64,000 nt of DNA from Lewinellaceae bacterium SD302 (GCA_002591745.1 PDLQ01000023.1:31050-95049); one strand, 5' to 3'. Positions 25,716 to 35,292 are shown, counted from the first letter of the stretch. Notes: a model not told the origin generated them from the sequence alone. Numbers and translations: made by a program.

Positions 25716-27134
25716 TTAAAGTTCTTGGTGGATGGGAAAACAGGCACGGAAACAGGTACGGCCGGGAGTGGATTCAGCCTGGATGGTGCCGTTGTGCCGC
25801 TCAATGACCCGTTTGACAATGTCGAGCCCCATACCAGTGCCCTCACCGATTCCTTTGGTGGTAAAGAAGGGTTCGAAAATACGGGACTGGATATCTTTGG
25901 GGATACCGGAGCCATTGTCTTCGATCTCCACGCATACGCAATCCCGTTCCTGGAAAGTCCGGAGAGTAAGTTTGGGGTCTTTTTCCGGCATGGCATCCAG
26001 AGCGTTGACGATCAGGTTCGTCCAGACTTGGTTAAGCTCACCCGCCAGGGCCATGATCTTTGGTACTTTGAAGTCCAAATCCTTTTCCAGACTTACGTTA
26101 CCCTTTTTAAACCTGAACTTGAGCATGGTGAGCGTAGATTTCAGGCCGGCATTCACGTCTACCTTATCCATCGATGGCTCTTCGTCCATGTGGCTATAGG
26201 TTTTGATGGACTTTACCAGGTCACCGATCCGACAACTGGCGGTGTGGATTTCGCTGACGATCCGCTCGGTATCCAGATTCGTGGCCAGCCACCAGAGGAC
26301 GGTACCTACGGATTCAGGGGGAATAAAGGAGGCTACCTCTTCCAACTGTTCTTCACCGAATTCGAATTCGACCAGCGTATCGGCCAGGTCTTCACTGCGC
26401 TCTACATTGTGATCGTCTAACCAGTCGATCAAATCGTCTTTCAGCGCTTCTTCTTCAAGGAGACTCAACTCACTCTTATCATAACTTTCCAGGGCCTTCA
26501 CCAGGATGGAGGCGATCCGGTCCGCGTCTTCGGGCGTCACGCGCATGGTAATAACCTTGCGAAAGCGTTCTGCCGTTTGCCCGAGGTGGTTCCTGAGTTC
26601 CTGGCTGGACCGCACCATGGCCGAAGCCGGGTTATTTAACTCGTGGGCCAGGCCGGCCGACATCTTACCGAGCGCCATCAGCTTTTCGTCCATCAATTGC
26701 ATCTGCTGAAAATCCCGTACTCGGCTGGTCATCACCGCCACCAGTGCCTGGGTCAAGGAATAGCTTTCTCTGATCATTTCGACAAAGTGATCGCGGTGCA
26801 ATTCCAGCAATGTACATTCCTTAAGGACTACACTATCTGCCCCGGATTCAGTCATTCGACTAAACGGCAATACGCCAGTAACCTGCCCCTCTCCCCAGAT
26901 ACCGAGTTCCCGTTTGCGTCCTTTGCGTTCGTAGCGGAGCACGTACTTCCCCTTCATGATCACTTGCAAATGATCGACGGTATCGCCCTCCCGGAAGATG
27001 TACTCGCCTTTGGGGATGACGCGGCAGGTGGACCGCCTGACCAGCCATTCCAGCGGCTCGGGTTCGACGTTGGCGAACACCTCGAAACTGGCCAATTTGG
27101 CTACTAATTCGGAAGTCGAAGGTGTTTTGGACAT
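25716..27134 (-). CDS. cyclic-nucleotide-binding sensor histidine kinase
   Basis: This 472-residue protein has no membrane helix, so it is cytoplasmic. Residues 15-140 form a cNMP/CRP-like binding domain (GEYIFREGDTVDHLQVIMKG). Residues 150-235 are the dimerisation/phosphotransfer helix with His164 in MSAGLAHELNNPASAM. Residues 340-470 are the ATPase domain with the N box NLIVNALDAMP, the G1 box IEDNGSGIP and the G2 box GEGTGMGLDIV. It is followed at 5 bp by the response regulator fused to a flavoprotein, its likely partner. An upstream gap of 68 bp to the metallophosphatase lacks a clear promoter, so the four minus-strand genes from Der down may be one operon. Confidence 0.93.
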   Translation of the reverse strand: MSKTPSTSELVAKLASFEVFANVEPEPLEWLVRRSTCRVIPKGEYIFREGDTVDHLQVIMKGKYVLRYERKGRKRELGIWGEGQVTGVLPFSRMTESGADSVVLKECTLLELHRDHFVEMIRESYSLTQALVAVMTSRVRDFQQMQLMDEKLMALGKMSAGLAHELNNPASAMVRSSQELRNHLGQTAERFRKVITMRVTPEDADRIASILVKALESYDKSELSLLEEEALKDDLIDWLDDHNVERSEDLADTLVEFEFGEEQLEEVASFIPPESVGTVLWWLATNLDTERIVSEIHTASCRIGDLVKSIKTYSHMDEEPSMDKVDVNAGLKSTLTMLKFRFKKGNVSLEKDLDFKVPKIMALAGELNQVWTNLIVNALDAMPEKDPKLTLRTFQERDCVCVEIEDNGSGIPKDIQSRIFEPFFTTKGIGEGTGMGLDIVKRVIERHNGTIQAESTPGRTCFRACFPIHQEL

Positions 27135-27202
27135 ATGGGTTGTGTTGGCGGAGATGTAACGTCGGTAATAAGGTGAGGGTTTTGAAAAGGCGCACTTCCC
27201 CC

Positions 27203-27826
27203 TTACACCAGGTCAATTCGCCGCAAACTATGTACCTCCAGAGTATCCAGGTCCAGGGCCACCAAATAACCTAAGTTCCGTGCCTGAAAAGCACAGCCCG
27301 CATCGATACAAATGGCCGGCACTGTGTCCACGTTGTTTACGTCCCGGCGGGTTTCTAGATAAGACTGAGGCGTATGACCGTGTACGATCACCCGATCGCC
27401 CAACCAAAGCCGGTCGATGTCCTCGATCCAATAACGGATCCAGCGCATCTCCTTAGTGTCTTCCAGTGGGTTTTCTACGGCGAAGTTGAGTCCGGCGTGC
27501 ACCAGAATGTAACCCGGTATTTCCAGGTAATCAGCCAGATTCATCATCCATCGGATGTGCTGGTCGGAATAGCCGTGCCTGTGATAAGCCTGCCGCTGGT
27601 AAGCATCAATCGTCATCTCCTCGTGGTTACCCTTAAGGCACTGCACGTTGTAACCACGCTGCTGTAGGTCCATGATTTGCCCGATCACCCCTACGCTATC
27701 CGGCCCCCGGTCCACATAATCACCGAGCAGATAAAGTTCGTCAGATTTCTGGAGTTTTAGCCTGGCTAGCAAAGTAGCAAAGGTTTTGGAGCAACCGTGG
27801 ATGTCTGAGATGGCGTATCGGGGCAT
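27203..27826 (-). CDS. metallophosphatase, bacterial PPP-type
   Basis: The protein has 207 residues. The metal-binding motifs of calcineurin-like phosphatases are all present: DIHGC, GDYVDRGPDS, KGNHEEM, a His in YILVHAGL and a distal GHTPQ. The size and motif set fit the bacterial serine/threonine or bis-nucleotide phosphatases (PrpA/ApaH-like). The substrate is unknown. It starts 5 bp after the Der stop codon, so it is translated from the same transcript. One exact 10-mer copy lies near the N-terminus. Confidence 0.92.
   Translation of the reverse strand: MPRYAISDIHGCSKTFATLLARLKLQKSDELYLLGDYVDRGPDSVGVIGQIMDLQQRGYNVQCLKGNHEEMTIDAYQRQAYHRHGYSDQHIRWMMNLADYLEIPGYILVHAGLNFAVENPLEDTKEMRWIRYWIEDIDRLWLGDRVIVHGHTPQSYLETRRDVNNVDTVPAICIDAGCAFQARNLGYLVALDLDTLEVHSLRRIDLV
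27770..27779 (+). repeat. dispersed 10-mer, copy 8
   Basis: It lies within the metallophosphatase gene, antisense to it (coding for TLLARLK), with flanks CTGGCTAG and AAGGTTTT. Confidence 0.75.
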
Positions 27827-27831
27827 ATCCG

Positions 27832-29130
27832 CTACTTCTGCCGAAAAAAGATCGACATCGGCACACCCTTGAAATCAAAGTGTTCCCGCAGCTTATTCTC
27901 TAAAAAGAGCTTGTAGCTATCACGGATGTGCTTGGGGTTATTACAGAAGAAAGCGAAAGCTGGATAAGCGATCGGCAATTGGGTCACGTACTTGATCTTA
28001 ACGTAGCGGCCACGCTGGCTGGGCGGTGGATTGCGCTCCATGACCTCCTGCATCACATCATTAAGTTTGCTGGTAGGTATACGACGGCTGCGGTTGGCGT
28101 AGACCTCGAGGGCGACGTCAACGGCTTTCATAATTCGCTGCTTTTCGGTTGCGCTCACGAAAATGACCGGCACATCCGTAAATGGAGCAAAGCGGCGGCG
28201 GACTTCCAGTTCCATATCGCGGGCCGTATTGGTTTCCTTCTCGACCAAATCCCACTTATTCATTACAATAACAATGCCCTTATTGCGCTTCTGGGCCAGG
28301 CGGAAGATGGACAGGTCCTGGGCCTCCACGCCCATGGTGGCGTCGATCATCAGTACGCAAACGTCGCTTTCGTCGATGGCCTTGATGGCCCGCATAACGG
28401 AGTAGAACTCCAGGTTTTCGTGCACCTTAGCTTTCTTACGCATTCCGGCGGTATCAATGAGGATGAACTCCTTATCGAATTTCTTGTAGTGGGTGTTGAT
28501 GCTATCGCGGGTGGTGCCGGCCACATCAGTTACGATGTTTCGCTCTTCGCCCAGCAAAGCGTTGATGAGACTACTCTTACCGGCGTTGGGTTGGCCGACG
28601 ATGGCCAGGTGAGGCAATTCAGGACGTTCAGGTTCTTCAGCGTCCAGGTATTCCACGGCGGCATCCAGTACTTCGCCGGTACCAGATCCGGTGGCGGAAC
28701 TGAGGAAGAAAGTTTGCTCGAAGCCCAGGCTCCAGAATTCGTTGGCTTCCAGCATTCTAGTACTGTTGTCCACTTTATTCACGGCCAGAATTACGGGTTT
28801 GTCCGTTTTCCGCAGCATCTGAGCCACTTGTTCATCCAGATCGGTCAGGCCGGTAGCTACGTCGACCATAAAGATGATCAGGGTAGCTTCTTCGATGGCG
28901 ATCTCCACCTGAGTGCGAATGGCGGCTTCGAAGACGTCGTTGCTGTCGCGCACGAAACCACCGGTATCTACCACGGTGAATTCTTTGCCATTCCAGTGGC
29001 TTTGGCCGTACTGGCGGTCGCGGGTTACGCCGCTCTGGTCATCAACGATGCTTTGGCGCTCTCCGATGAGGCGGTTGAAGAGGGTGGATTTGCCGACGTT
29101 TGGACGACCGACGATGGCGATGAGGTTCAT
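27832..29130 (-). CDS. der: ribosome-associated GTPase Der (EngA)
   Basis: This 432-residue protein has two consecutive GTPase domains, the unique mark of Der. The first has GRPNVGKS, DTGGF and NKVD; the second has GQPNAGKS, DTAGM and NKWD. A C-terminal KH-like domain begins around residue 350 (RRIPTSKLNDVMQ). Der is needed for assembly of the 50S ribosomal subunit. It heads the probable four-gene minus-strand operon. The upstream region carries an 8-of-10 relative of the dispersed word (GGCTACTTTA near 29195) but no clear promoter box. Confidence 0.97.
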   Translation of the reverse strand: MNLIAIVGRPNVGKSTLFNRLIGERQSIVDDQSGVTRDRQYGQSHWNGKEFTVVDTGGFVRDSNDVFEAAIRTQVEIAIEEATLIIFMVDVATGLTDLDEQVAQMLRKTDKPVILAVNKVDNSTRMLEANEFWSLGFEQTFFLSSATGSGTGEVLDAAVEYLDAEEPERPELPHLAIVGQPNAGKSSLINALLGEERNIVTDVAGTTRDSINTHYKKFDKEFILIDTAGMRKKAKVHENLEFYSVMRAIKAIDESDVCVLMIDATMGVEAQDLSIFRLAQKRNKGIVIVMNKWDLVEKETNTARDMELEVRRRFAPFTDVPVIFVSATEKQRIMKAVDVALEVYANRSRRIPTSKLNDVMQEVMERNPPPSQRGRYVKIKYVTQLPIAYPAFAFFCNNPKHIRDSYKLFLENKLREHFDFKGVPMSIFFRQK

Positions 29131-29221
29131 AATTTATTTTTTCTGCTCTGACGTGCTGCTGTCGCTTTAACTTGCCGTTCTGGCAGCCAATTTGGATGGC
29201 TACTTTAACAGCCGCTTTTAC

Positions 29222-29314
29222 ATGCCGCCCTTACTCTACTTTTTCCATTGATGAAAAAGTAGCAAAAAATCTAGTCCAAAATAAACTCGCTTCGCTCAGA
29301 CAGTATTTTGGACG
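29222..29314 (-). repeat. dispersed hairpin repeat, copy 2
   Basis: It is inverted relative to the copy at 7011-7137 and more compact. On the minus strand TCCAAAATA (29313-29305) pairs with TATTTTGGA, giving a long stem around the identical 26-nt block. The second stem is CTACTTTTT/AAAAAGTAG. AAAAGTAGCA at 29255-29264 is one base off the dispersed 10-mer. Confidence 0.8.
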
Positions 29315-29459
29315 ACTGCTTCGATCTGATACTTTTATGCGAAATGAGAACTACTCAAAGCGGCGTGCTCTCTTAGAGGGGTGCAAAAGTACGGGTAATC
29401 TTGGAAAGAGAGAGCTTATCCGTTTAATGGTATAGATTCATTATTCCATTCTTGGCTAT

Positions 29460-29469
29460 CAAAGTAGCA
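29460..29469 (+). repeat. dispersed 10-mer, copy 9
   Basis: It is intergenic; the left flank is CTTGGCTAT. It forms an inverted pair with copy 10, 80 bp away. Confidence 0.85.
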
Positions 29470-29548
29470 GTTTGAGGAGTTTGCGACGATCAGTAAAGCT
29501 AATGCTAATGAATACACGGATGTTCACTGCTTTCGAGACATCCAGCAT

Positions 29549-29558
29549 TGCTACTTTG
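29549..29558 (-). repeat. dispersed 10-mer, copy 10
   Basis: It is intergenic; on the motif strand GATGGCTAA, core, ATGCTGG. Together with copy 6 it is the best match to the extended consensus. Confidence 0.85.
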
Positions 29559-29713
29559 TTAGCCATCCTAAAAAAGGATTGAAGGAGCCTGGATTTACCC
29601 GCTTAGAGCTTAGAGCTTGTTCGATCACAAGTTGAGGCTGAGAACGGAAAATATACATGGAATAAAGCCGTAAAATAATTATCGGTTACCGTAACGGATG
29701 CATTTGGCTCGGC

Positions 29714-30421
29714 ATGAAACGATGTATCCTTAAATGCAACTTCCTTATGTTCCGCTGTTTACTACTTATTTTTTCGCTCACTTTTGTTCTCGGTCTCACG
29801 GGGCAGGTTGGCGTGAATAACCCGAATCCGTCCCAGGCGCTCGACGTGGGCGGAAAAATCCAAATTTCCGATGACGCGGCCACCCCGGAAGAAGGAACCA
29901 TTCGCTGGAATAATTCCAACGACGACTTCGAGGGCTACGACGGTGACGACTGGAAAAGTTTGACCGAAAGCAGTGATGTTTCTCCCACCGCCCGACCCGC
30001 AGCTATCTATCACTTTGGGTTGGACAACAACAGTACCTGGGCCTTTTTTGAACAAGGAGCTTCCTGGCCGGCCGCAGATGTCCCGACCGACGATGGAGAA
30101 CCTTTGTCTCCGAACCAGTTTTTCGTTGTCGAAAAAGTAACTTTCACGCCCACCACGAAAAACACTGATAGTACGGACTCTTACTACTACGGTATTGCCC
30201 GCTCGATCGTCAGCGGCGCAAACTTCAATCCTCAACTTTACTACCGTTCAAATGCCGGTAACGGAACGCTGGAGATCACAGGAGGGGGTAAGGCTCCCCT
30301 GCTCGTTGTCAACCCCGGTAGAACGTTACGGGTTTGGAACTCTTCCACTTCACCGGGAGACGTGCGGGTGGTGGTCTTCGGGGTTTTTGTGGATGATGTA
30401 AACGACTATTTCGGCCTATAG
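29714..30421 (+). CDS. secreted protein with tail-fibre-like N-terminus
   Basis: The protein has 235 residues from ATG 29714; ATG 29747 gives a tidier signal peptide (MFRCLLLIFSLTFVLGLTGQ). The mature N-terminus (VGVNNPNPSQALDVGG, then EGTIRWNNSNDDFEGYDG) is the segment found at the start of many exported Bacteroidota proteins with tail-fibre-like beta-helical stalks. The C-terminal 130 residues look like a beta-sandwich with no identified family. No sorting domain is seen. It is transcribed alone, ending at a strong terminator. Confidence 0.72.
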   Translation: MKRCILKCNFLMFRCLLLIFSLTFVLGLTGQVGVNNPNPSQALDVGGKIQISDDAATPEEGTIRWNNSNDDFEGYDGDDWKSLTESSDVSPTARPAAIYHFGLDNNSTWAFFEQGASWPAADVPTDDGEPLSPNQFFVVEKVTFTPTTKNTDSTDSYYYGIARSIVSGANFNPQLYYRSNAGNGTLEITGGGKAPLLVVNPGRTLRVWNSSTSPGDVRVVVFGVFVDDVNDYFGL

Positions 30422-30494
30422 CAAAGCAGGTACATCCAGTTTTCAGCCTCCCTCTACTCATCCTCCAGTTCTGGATGGACGGCAGTGGCAAAAC

Positions 30495-30529
30495 AAAAGC
30501 GCAGCGGATAACCTCCCGCTGCGCTTTTT
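30495..30529. terminator. bidirectional terminator
   Basis: AAAAGCGCAGCGG (30495-30507) pairs with CCGCTGCGCTTTT (30516-30528) and T/A runs lie on both sides, serving the secreted-protein gene and aconitase, which converge here. Confidence 0.9.
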
Positions 30530-30572
30530 GCTTAGTGAATCTTGTGCTTCTTAGTGCACATGTGGTCTTTTA

Positions 30573-32846
30573 CTACCCCTTCACTTCTTCCCGAATTTTA
30601 TTCAGGGCGCTACCGGCACGCACCCAGTCGATCTGGGCGGCGTTGTAGGTGTGGGCCACTTCGAATTCGTCGTTGGTACCGTCGTGGTGGTCCAGTTTGA
30701 TGGTCAGGTTTTTACCCGGGGCCATCTGATCGAAGTCCTTGATGGTGACGATGTCGTCTTGACGTACTTTGTCATAATCAGCTTTGTCCACAAAGGTCAG
30801 GGCCAGCATACCTTGCTTTTTCAGGTTCGTTTCGTGAATCCGTGCGAAAGACTTCACGATCACCGCGTTGACGCCCAGGAAGCGAGGCTCCATGGCCGCA
30901 TGCTCCCGCGAAGAACCCTCACCGAGGTTTTCCTCACCGAAGACTACGGTCCCGATGCCTTTAGCCTGGTAGGCTTTGGCCGAGTCCGGTACTGCCACGT
31001 AGTCGTTGTTGACGTAGTTGAGTACGGAATTCGCTTTTTCATTGAAGAAATTGACCGCACCAGTGTAGCAGTTCTCGGAAATGTTCTCCAGGTGACCACG
31101 GTACTTCAGCCAGGGGCCGGCCATGGAGATGTGGTCCGTGGTACACTTGCCTTTCACTTTGATGAGGACGCGCATATCGGTCAGGTCATCCTGGGTGATC
31201 GGTTCGAAGGGTGTCAGCAATTGCAGACGGTCCGATTCGGGTGCTACCACTACGCTCACACCACTACCGTCAGCGGCCGGGGCGTTGTAGCCTCGGTCTT
31301 CTACGGCAAATCCGTTTGGTGGCAGTTCAAAGCCGGTTGGTTCGTCAAGCATGACTTCCTCGCCTTTGTCGTTGGTCAGAGTGTCGGTGACGGGGTTGAA
31401 GTCCAGCCGGCCGGCAATCGCAACGGCAGCTACCATTTCCGGGGAAGCTACGAAAGCGTGGGTGTTCGGGTTACCGTCTGCCCGCTTAGAGAAGTTCCGG
31501 TTGAACGAGTGGATGATGCTGTTCTTCGGCGCATTCATCGGGTCGTTGTAACGCGCCCACTGGCCGATACAGGGGCCACAGGCATTGGTGAAAATCTTGG
31601 CGTTCAAATCCTCAAAGATCTTAATGATCCCATCGCGCTCAGTAGTAAAACGCACTTGTTCGGAACCTGGGTTAATCCCGAATTCCGCTTTAGTGGTCAA
31701 TCCCTTATCAACGGCCTGCTTGGCGATAGAGGCGGCCCGTGAGAGATCTTCGTAGCTGGAGTTGGTACAGGAACCGATCAGGCCCCATTCTACGTCCAGC
31801 GGCCAGTCGTTGGCGGTAGCTTTTTCCGTCATTTCCTTACCGGCTTCCGTAGAAAGGTCCGGCGTGAATGGTCCGTTGATCAATGGCTTGAGTTCAGAGA
31901 GATTAATCTCGATCACCTGGTCGAAGTACTTCTCTGGTTCGGCGTAGCATTCGGCGTCGGCCGTCAGGTGCTCGCTCACTGCACGGGCGGCATCGGCTAC
32001 GTCTTCGCGGCCGGTGGCGCGCAGGTAGCGGTCCATGCTGTCGTCGTACCCAAAAGTGGAGGTCGTCGCGCCGATCTCGGCACCCATGTTACAGATGGTA
32101 CCTTTACCGGTACAGCTCAGATTCTTGGCTCCTTCGCCAAAGTATTCCACGATAGCTCCGGTTCCACCTTTAACGGTCAGAATATCGGCTACTTTTAGAA
32201 TGACGTCCTTCGGGGCGGACCAACCGGAAAGCTTACCGGTCAGTTTAACACCGATCAGCTTGGGATTTTTTAGCTCCCAGGCCATACCGGCCATTACGTC
32301 AACGGCGTCGGCACCGCCAACACCAATGGCAATCATGCCTAGTCCACCGGCATTAACCGTGTGGCTGTCGGTACCGATCATCATTCCACCCGGGAAGGCG
32401 TAATTTTCCAATACTACCTGGTGGATAATACCGGCACCCGGCTTCCAGAAACCGATTCCGTACTTGTTGGAGACGGATTCCAGGAAATTAAAAACCTCGT
32501 TGCTCGTATTGATAGCGTGCTGCAAATCCGCATCCGCACCAATCTTGGCCTGAATTAAGTGATCACAGTGTACGGTAGATGGAACAGCTACCTTATCGCG
32601 GCCGGCCATCATAAATTGCAGCAGGGCCATCTGAGCGGTAGCGTCCTGCATAGCCACGCGGTCCGGGGCAAACATCACGTAATCCTTACCACGGCCGTAG
32701 TTGGCCAGCGGGCTCTCTTCGTGCAGGTGAGCGTAAAGAATCTTTTCGGTCAGGGTCAGGGGGCGACCCAGAAAATTGCGGGCCCGCTCTACTTTGGCGG
32801 GCAATTCGGCGTACACCTGTTTGATCAGGTCGATATCGAAAGCCAT
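30573..32846 (-). CDS. acn: aconitate hydratase (mitochondrial-type)
   Basis: This 757-residue TCA-cycle enzyme interconverts citrate and isocitrate with a [4Fe-4S] cluster. Cluster Cys are visible in HCDHLIQ-following segments, GSCTNSS and CGPCIGQW. Other family marks are [39 protein letters not shown] and [14 protein letters not shown]. The length and the [21 protein letters not shown] start match the mitochondrial type rather than the longer IRP1/AcnA type. A good promoter lies at 32925-32953, and a small hairpin GGACT/AGTCC (32909-32923) would sit at the 5' end of the transcript. Confidence 0.96.
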   Translation of the reverse strand: MAFDIDLIKQVYAELPAKVERARNFLGRPLTLTEKILYAHLHEESPLANYGRGKDYVMFAPDRVAMQDATAQMALLQFMMAGRDKVAVPSTVHCDHLIQAKIGADADLQHAINTSNEVFNFLESVSNKYGIGFWKPGAGIIHQVVLENYAFPGGMMIGTDSHTVNAGGLGMIAIGVGGADAVDVMAGMAWELKNPKLIGVKLTGKLSGWSAPKDVILKVADILTVKGGTGAIVEYFGEGAKNLSCTGKGTICNMGAEIGATTSTFGYDDSMDRYLRATGREDVADAARAVSEHLTADAECYAEPEKYFDQVIEINLSELKPLINGPFTPDLSTEAGKEMTEKATANDWPLDVEWGLIGSCTNSSYEDLSRAASIAKQAVDKGLTTKAEFGINPGSEQVRFTTERDGIIKIFEDLNAKIFTNACGPCIGQWARYNDPMNAPKNSIIHSFNRNFSKRADGNPNTHAFVASPEMVAAVAIAGRLDFNPVTDTLTNDKGEEVMLDEPTGFELPPNGFAVEDRGYNAPAADGSGVSVVVAPESDRLQLLTPFEPITQDDLTDMRVLIKVKGKCTTDHISMAGPWLKYRGHLENISENCYTGAVNFFNEKANSVLNYVNNDYVAVPDSAKAYQAKGIGTVVFGEENLGEGSSREHAAMEPRFLGVNAVIVKSFARIHETNLKKQGMLALTFVDKADYDKVRQDDIVTIKDFDQMAPGKNLTIKLDHHDGTNDEFEVAHTYNAAQIDWVRAGSALNKIREEVKG

Positions 32847-32924
32847 ATATCTTGCTATTTTAAGCTAATGTTATTGTGTTCGTTACAGTCGCTACTTATA
32901 ACACATAAGGACTGAAAAAGTCCA

Positions 32925-32953
32925 CAAATGTAAGGATTTATTGTGGTTGCAAA
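32925..32953 (-). promoter_or_regulatory. probable promoter of the aconitase gene
   Basis: On the minus strand TTTG (32953-32950) is followed after 17 bp by TACATTTG (32932-32925). The TTTG belongs to copy 11 of the dispersed 10-mer. Confidence 0.55.
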
Positions 32954-32959
32954 GTAGCA
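32950..32959 (+). repeat. dispersed 10-mer, copy 11
   Basis: It is intergenic between the divergent acn and recG genes, with flanks GTGGTTG and GTGCTTG; it overlaps the -33 region of acn. Confidence 0.8.
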
Positions 32960-33096
32960 GTGCTTGTGTGCCGCATGGCGAATTCCCCTCCGTAAACTTC
33001 GGGCAAGTCGCCAAGTCGCTGAGGGACGCTCTCGTAGAGCGGATCAAACACCAAGCAAAATGTTTTATATTTCAAATAATTTTAAACATTTTTGTT

Positions 33097-33128
33097 TTGT
33101 AAAATCGCCCGTCAAACCATTAACTTCG
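33097..33128 (+). promoter_or_regulatory. probable promoter of recG
   Basis: TTG at 33097-33099 is followed after 21 bp by TAACTTCG at 33121-33128 (one mismatch to TAnnTTTG), 16 bp before the ATG. Confidence 0.5.
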
Positions 33129-33144
33129 TCCTCCATTAATCAGC

Positions 33145-35268
33145 ATGATGCCCGCAGCAGTTTCGGTTCTGGATCAATCGGTCGCTTACCTAAAGGGAGT
33201 CGGCCCGGCTAAGGCGGAATTATTAGCCAAGGAACTGGCGATCTTTTCGATCGGTGACCTGCTGTATCACTATCCTTTCCGTTACGTAGACCGCACCCAG
33301 TTCCACCGCATTAGTGACTTGATGCCAGACAGCGGGCAGGTACAGGTAAAGGGTACCCTCCGGCACCTCAGCGTGAAGGGTGACGGCCGTAAAAAACGAT
33401 TGGTCGGCCGGCTCCGCGACGAAGATGGCGCAGCCCTCGAACTCGTCTGGTTTACCGGCGTCACTTACCTGGAAAAAGTCCTTAACGTCGGTGTCGAGTA
33501 CGTCGCTTTCGGCAAAATTCAGGAGTTCGGTGGTCGCTTATCCATCTCTCACCCGGATATGGAAGACGTCAGTAAACGGGAACTCAGCGTCCAGTCCAGC
33601 TTCGACCCCGTTTACGCCAGCACTGAAAAACTGAATCGCAAGGGACTGGATGCCAAAGGCCGCCGCAAACTCATCAAAGCAGTTTTTGAGAAAATCAGCG
33701 CACGCGACTTGCCGGAGATGCTGCCGGACTACATCCTGCAAAAGATGAAATTGGCCGGACACGCCGCCTCCGTCCGCGCCATTCACCTGCCGCGTAACCA
33801 GGCTGAATTAAATGCCGCCCGCAAACGACTCAAATTCGAAGAGTTATTCTTGTTACAGCTCCGTTTGCTGCAACTCAAGGTCGGTCGTAAGGGTAATGTA
33901 AAAGGATTCGCTTTTGAGAAAATCGGCCCGATCTTCAATCGCTTTTACGAAGAAAAAATTCCTTTCGAACTCACCGGTGCCCAAAAACGGGTCCTCCGCG
34001 AAATCCGTCGGGATCTCGGCCTGGGCGTACAGATGAATCGACTCCTGCAGGGAGACGTCGGTAGCGGTAAAACTATGGTCGGCCTGATGTCCATGCTCAT
34101 GGCCATCGACAACGGGTACCAGGCTTGCATGATGGCCCCCACCGAAATTCTGGCCTACCAGCATTTTGAATCGATTACCGAGTATGTGGAAGGGCTGGGC
34201 GTTAACGTAGAATTTCTCTCCGGCAGTGTCAAAGGCAAAGCTCGTCGGCAATTGCTGGAACGTCTGGCCGCCGGGGAGATTCAAATTCTGATCGGTACCC
34301 ACGCCCTGATCGAACCCTGGGTCGAATTTCCAAAACTGGGACTGGTCATTATCGACGAGCAGCACCGTTTCGGCGTAAAACAACGGGCCAAGCTCTGGAA
34401 AAAAAGCGAGCCTTTTCCGCCTCACGTTCTGGTAATGACGGCTACCCCCATTCCGCGTACGCTGGCCATGACCACCTACGGCGATCTCGACGTTAGCGTT
34501 ATCGACGAACTTCCGCCCGGCCGCAAACCCGTTACTACCGTCCACTTTACCGAGCACCGACGCGAGCGAGTCTTTGGTATGATCCGCGAAGAACTGGCCA
34601 AAGGCCGTCAGGCGTACGTAGTGTATCCCCTCATTGAGGAAAACGAAGAATTAGATCTCCTGGCATTGGAGCAAGGGTACGAAGAAATGCTCCACAAGTT
34701 TCCCCAGCCGGAGCATCAGATCAGTATCGTCCATGGTAAAATGAAGCCGGCCGATAAGGATTTCGAGATGCAACGTTTTAAACGCGGAGAGACCAACATC
34801 ATGGTAGCGACCACCGTCATCGAAGTCGGGGTCAATGTGCCCAACGCTACCGTAATGGTCATCGTCCACACCGAACGCTTTGGCCTCAGTCAGCTTCACC
34901 AGCTCAGAGGTCGGGTAGGCCGGGGAGCCGATCAATCTTTCTGTATCCTCCTCAGCTCCGTAAAACTCAGCGCCGATGGCCGCCAGCGGATCAAAACTAT
35001 GGTCGATACCACCGACGGTTTCAAGATCGCCGAAGCCGACCTCCGGCTCCGTGGCCCGGGCATGATCGACGGTACCCAACAAAGCGGCCTCCTGCAAATG
35101 AAGATCGCCGACGTTGTAAAGGATCAGGAGATACTGCGCGTCGCCAGAGAGATTGCCACCCGTGTAATTGAGGACGACCCACAATTGCAAAAGCCGCACC
35201 ACCAGATATTAGGTGCCCATCTGCGTAAGCATTTTCAGGCAATTAAAGGCTGGGGGTTGATCAGTTGA
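33145..35268 (+). CDS. recG: ATP-dependent DNA helicase RecG
   Basis: This 707-residue protein remodels stalled replication forks and Holliday junctions. Its N-terminal wedge/OB domain is YLKGVGPAKAELLAKEL to about residue 170. The helicase domains have Walker A GDVGSGKT, DExH box DEQHRFG, motif III TATPIPRT, motif V ATTVIEVGVNVPNA and motif VI QLRGRVGRG. The C-terminal TRG region is RLRGPGMIDGTQQSG. The length is typical of Bacteroidota RecG. ATG 33145 is followed directly by a second ATG at 33148. Confidence 0.97.
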   Translation: MMPAAVSVLDQSVAYLKGVGPAKAELLAKELAIFSIGDLLYHYPFRYVDRTQFHRISDLMPDSGQVQVKGTLRHLSVKGDGRKKRLVGRLRDEDGAALELVWFTGVTYLEKVLNVGVEYVAFGKIQEFGGRLSISHPDMEDVSKRELSVQSSFDPVYASTEKLNRKGLDAKGRRKLIKAVFEKISARDLPEMLPDYILQKMKLAGHAASVRAIHLPRNQAELNAARKRLKFEELFLLQLRLLQLKVGRKGNVKGFAFEKIGPIFNRFYEEKIPFELTGAQKRVLREIRRDLGLGVQMNRLLQGDVGSGKTMVGLMSMLMAIDNGYQACMMAPTEILAYQHFESITEYVEGLGVNVEFLSGSVKGKARRQLLERLAAGEIQILIGTHALIEPWVEFPKLGLVIIDEQHRFGVKQRAKLWKKSEPFPPHVLVMTATPIPRTLAMTTYGDLDVSVIDELPPGRKPVTTVHFTEHRRERVFGMIREELAKGRQAYVVYPLIEENEELDLLALEQGYEEMLHKFPQPEHQISIVHGKMKPADKDFEMQRFKRGETNIMVATTVIEVGVNVPNATVMVIVHTERFGLSQLHQLRGRVGRGADQSFCILLSSVKLSADGRQRIKTMVDTTDGFKIAEADLRLRGPGMIDGTQQSGLLQMKIADVVKDQEILRVAREIATRVIEDDPQLQKPHHQILGAHLRKHFQAIKGWGLIS

Positions 35269-35282
35269 ATTCGTTCTGACTT

Positions 35283-35292
35283 CAAAGTAGCA
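35283..35292 (+). repeat. dispersed 10-mer, copy 12
   Basis: It lies 15 bp after the recG stop codon, with flanks CTGACTT and AGGTTTG. Confidence 0.8.

Larger units (their letters stand above)
29131..29713. other. 583-bp non-coding interval with repeats
   Basis: It contains the second hairpin repeat (29222-29314) and an inverted pair of the 10-mer (29460 and 29549). The rest is AT-rich sequence without a supported gene or a clear promoter for the neighbours. Confidence 0.6.

Noticed and set aside
27928..29151. A 407-codon open frame antisense to der, and other long antisense frames (30651-31742 opposite aconitase, 4338-5129 opposite the acylase).
   Set aside because: They lie wholly opposite well-supported conserved genes, have no recognisable domains and arise from codon bias of the sense genes.
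29172..29435. Open frame of 87 codons in the intergenic region after der.
   Set aside because: It runs through the hairpin repeat, has no start context or domain and is best seen as chance.
32781..32800. CTCTACTTTGGC inside aconitase as another copy of the dispersed word.
   Set aside because: The flank does not fit and it encodes a conserved protein segment; it was left out of the count.
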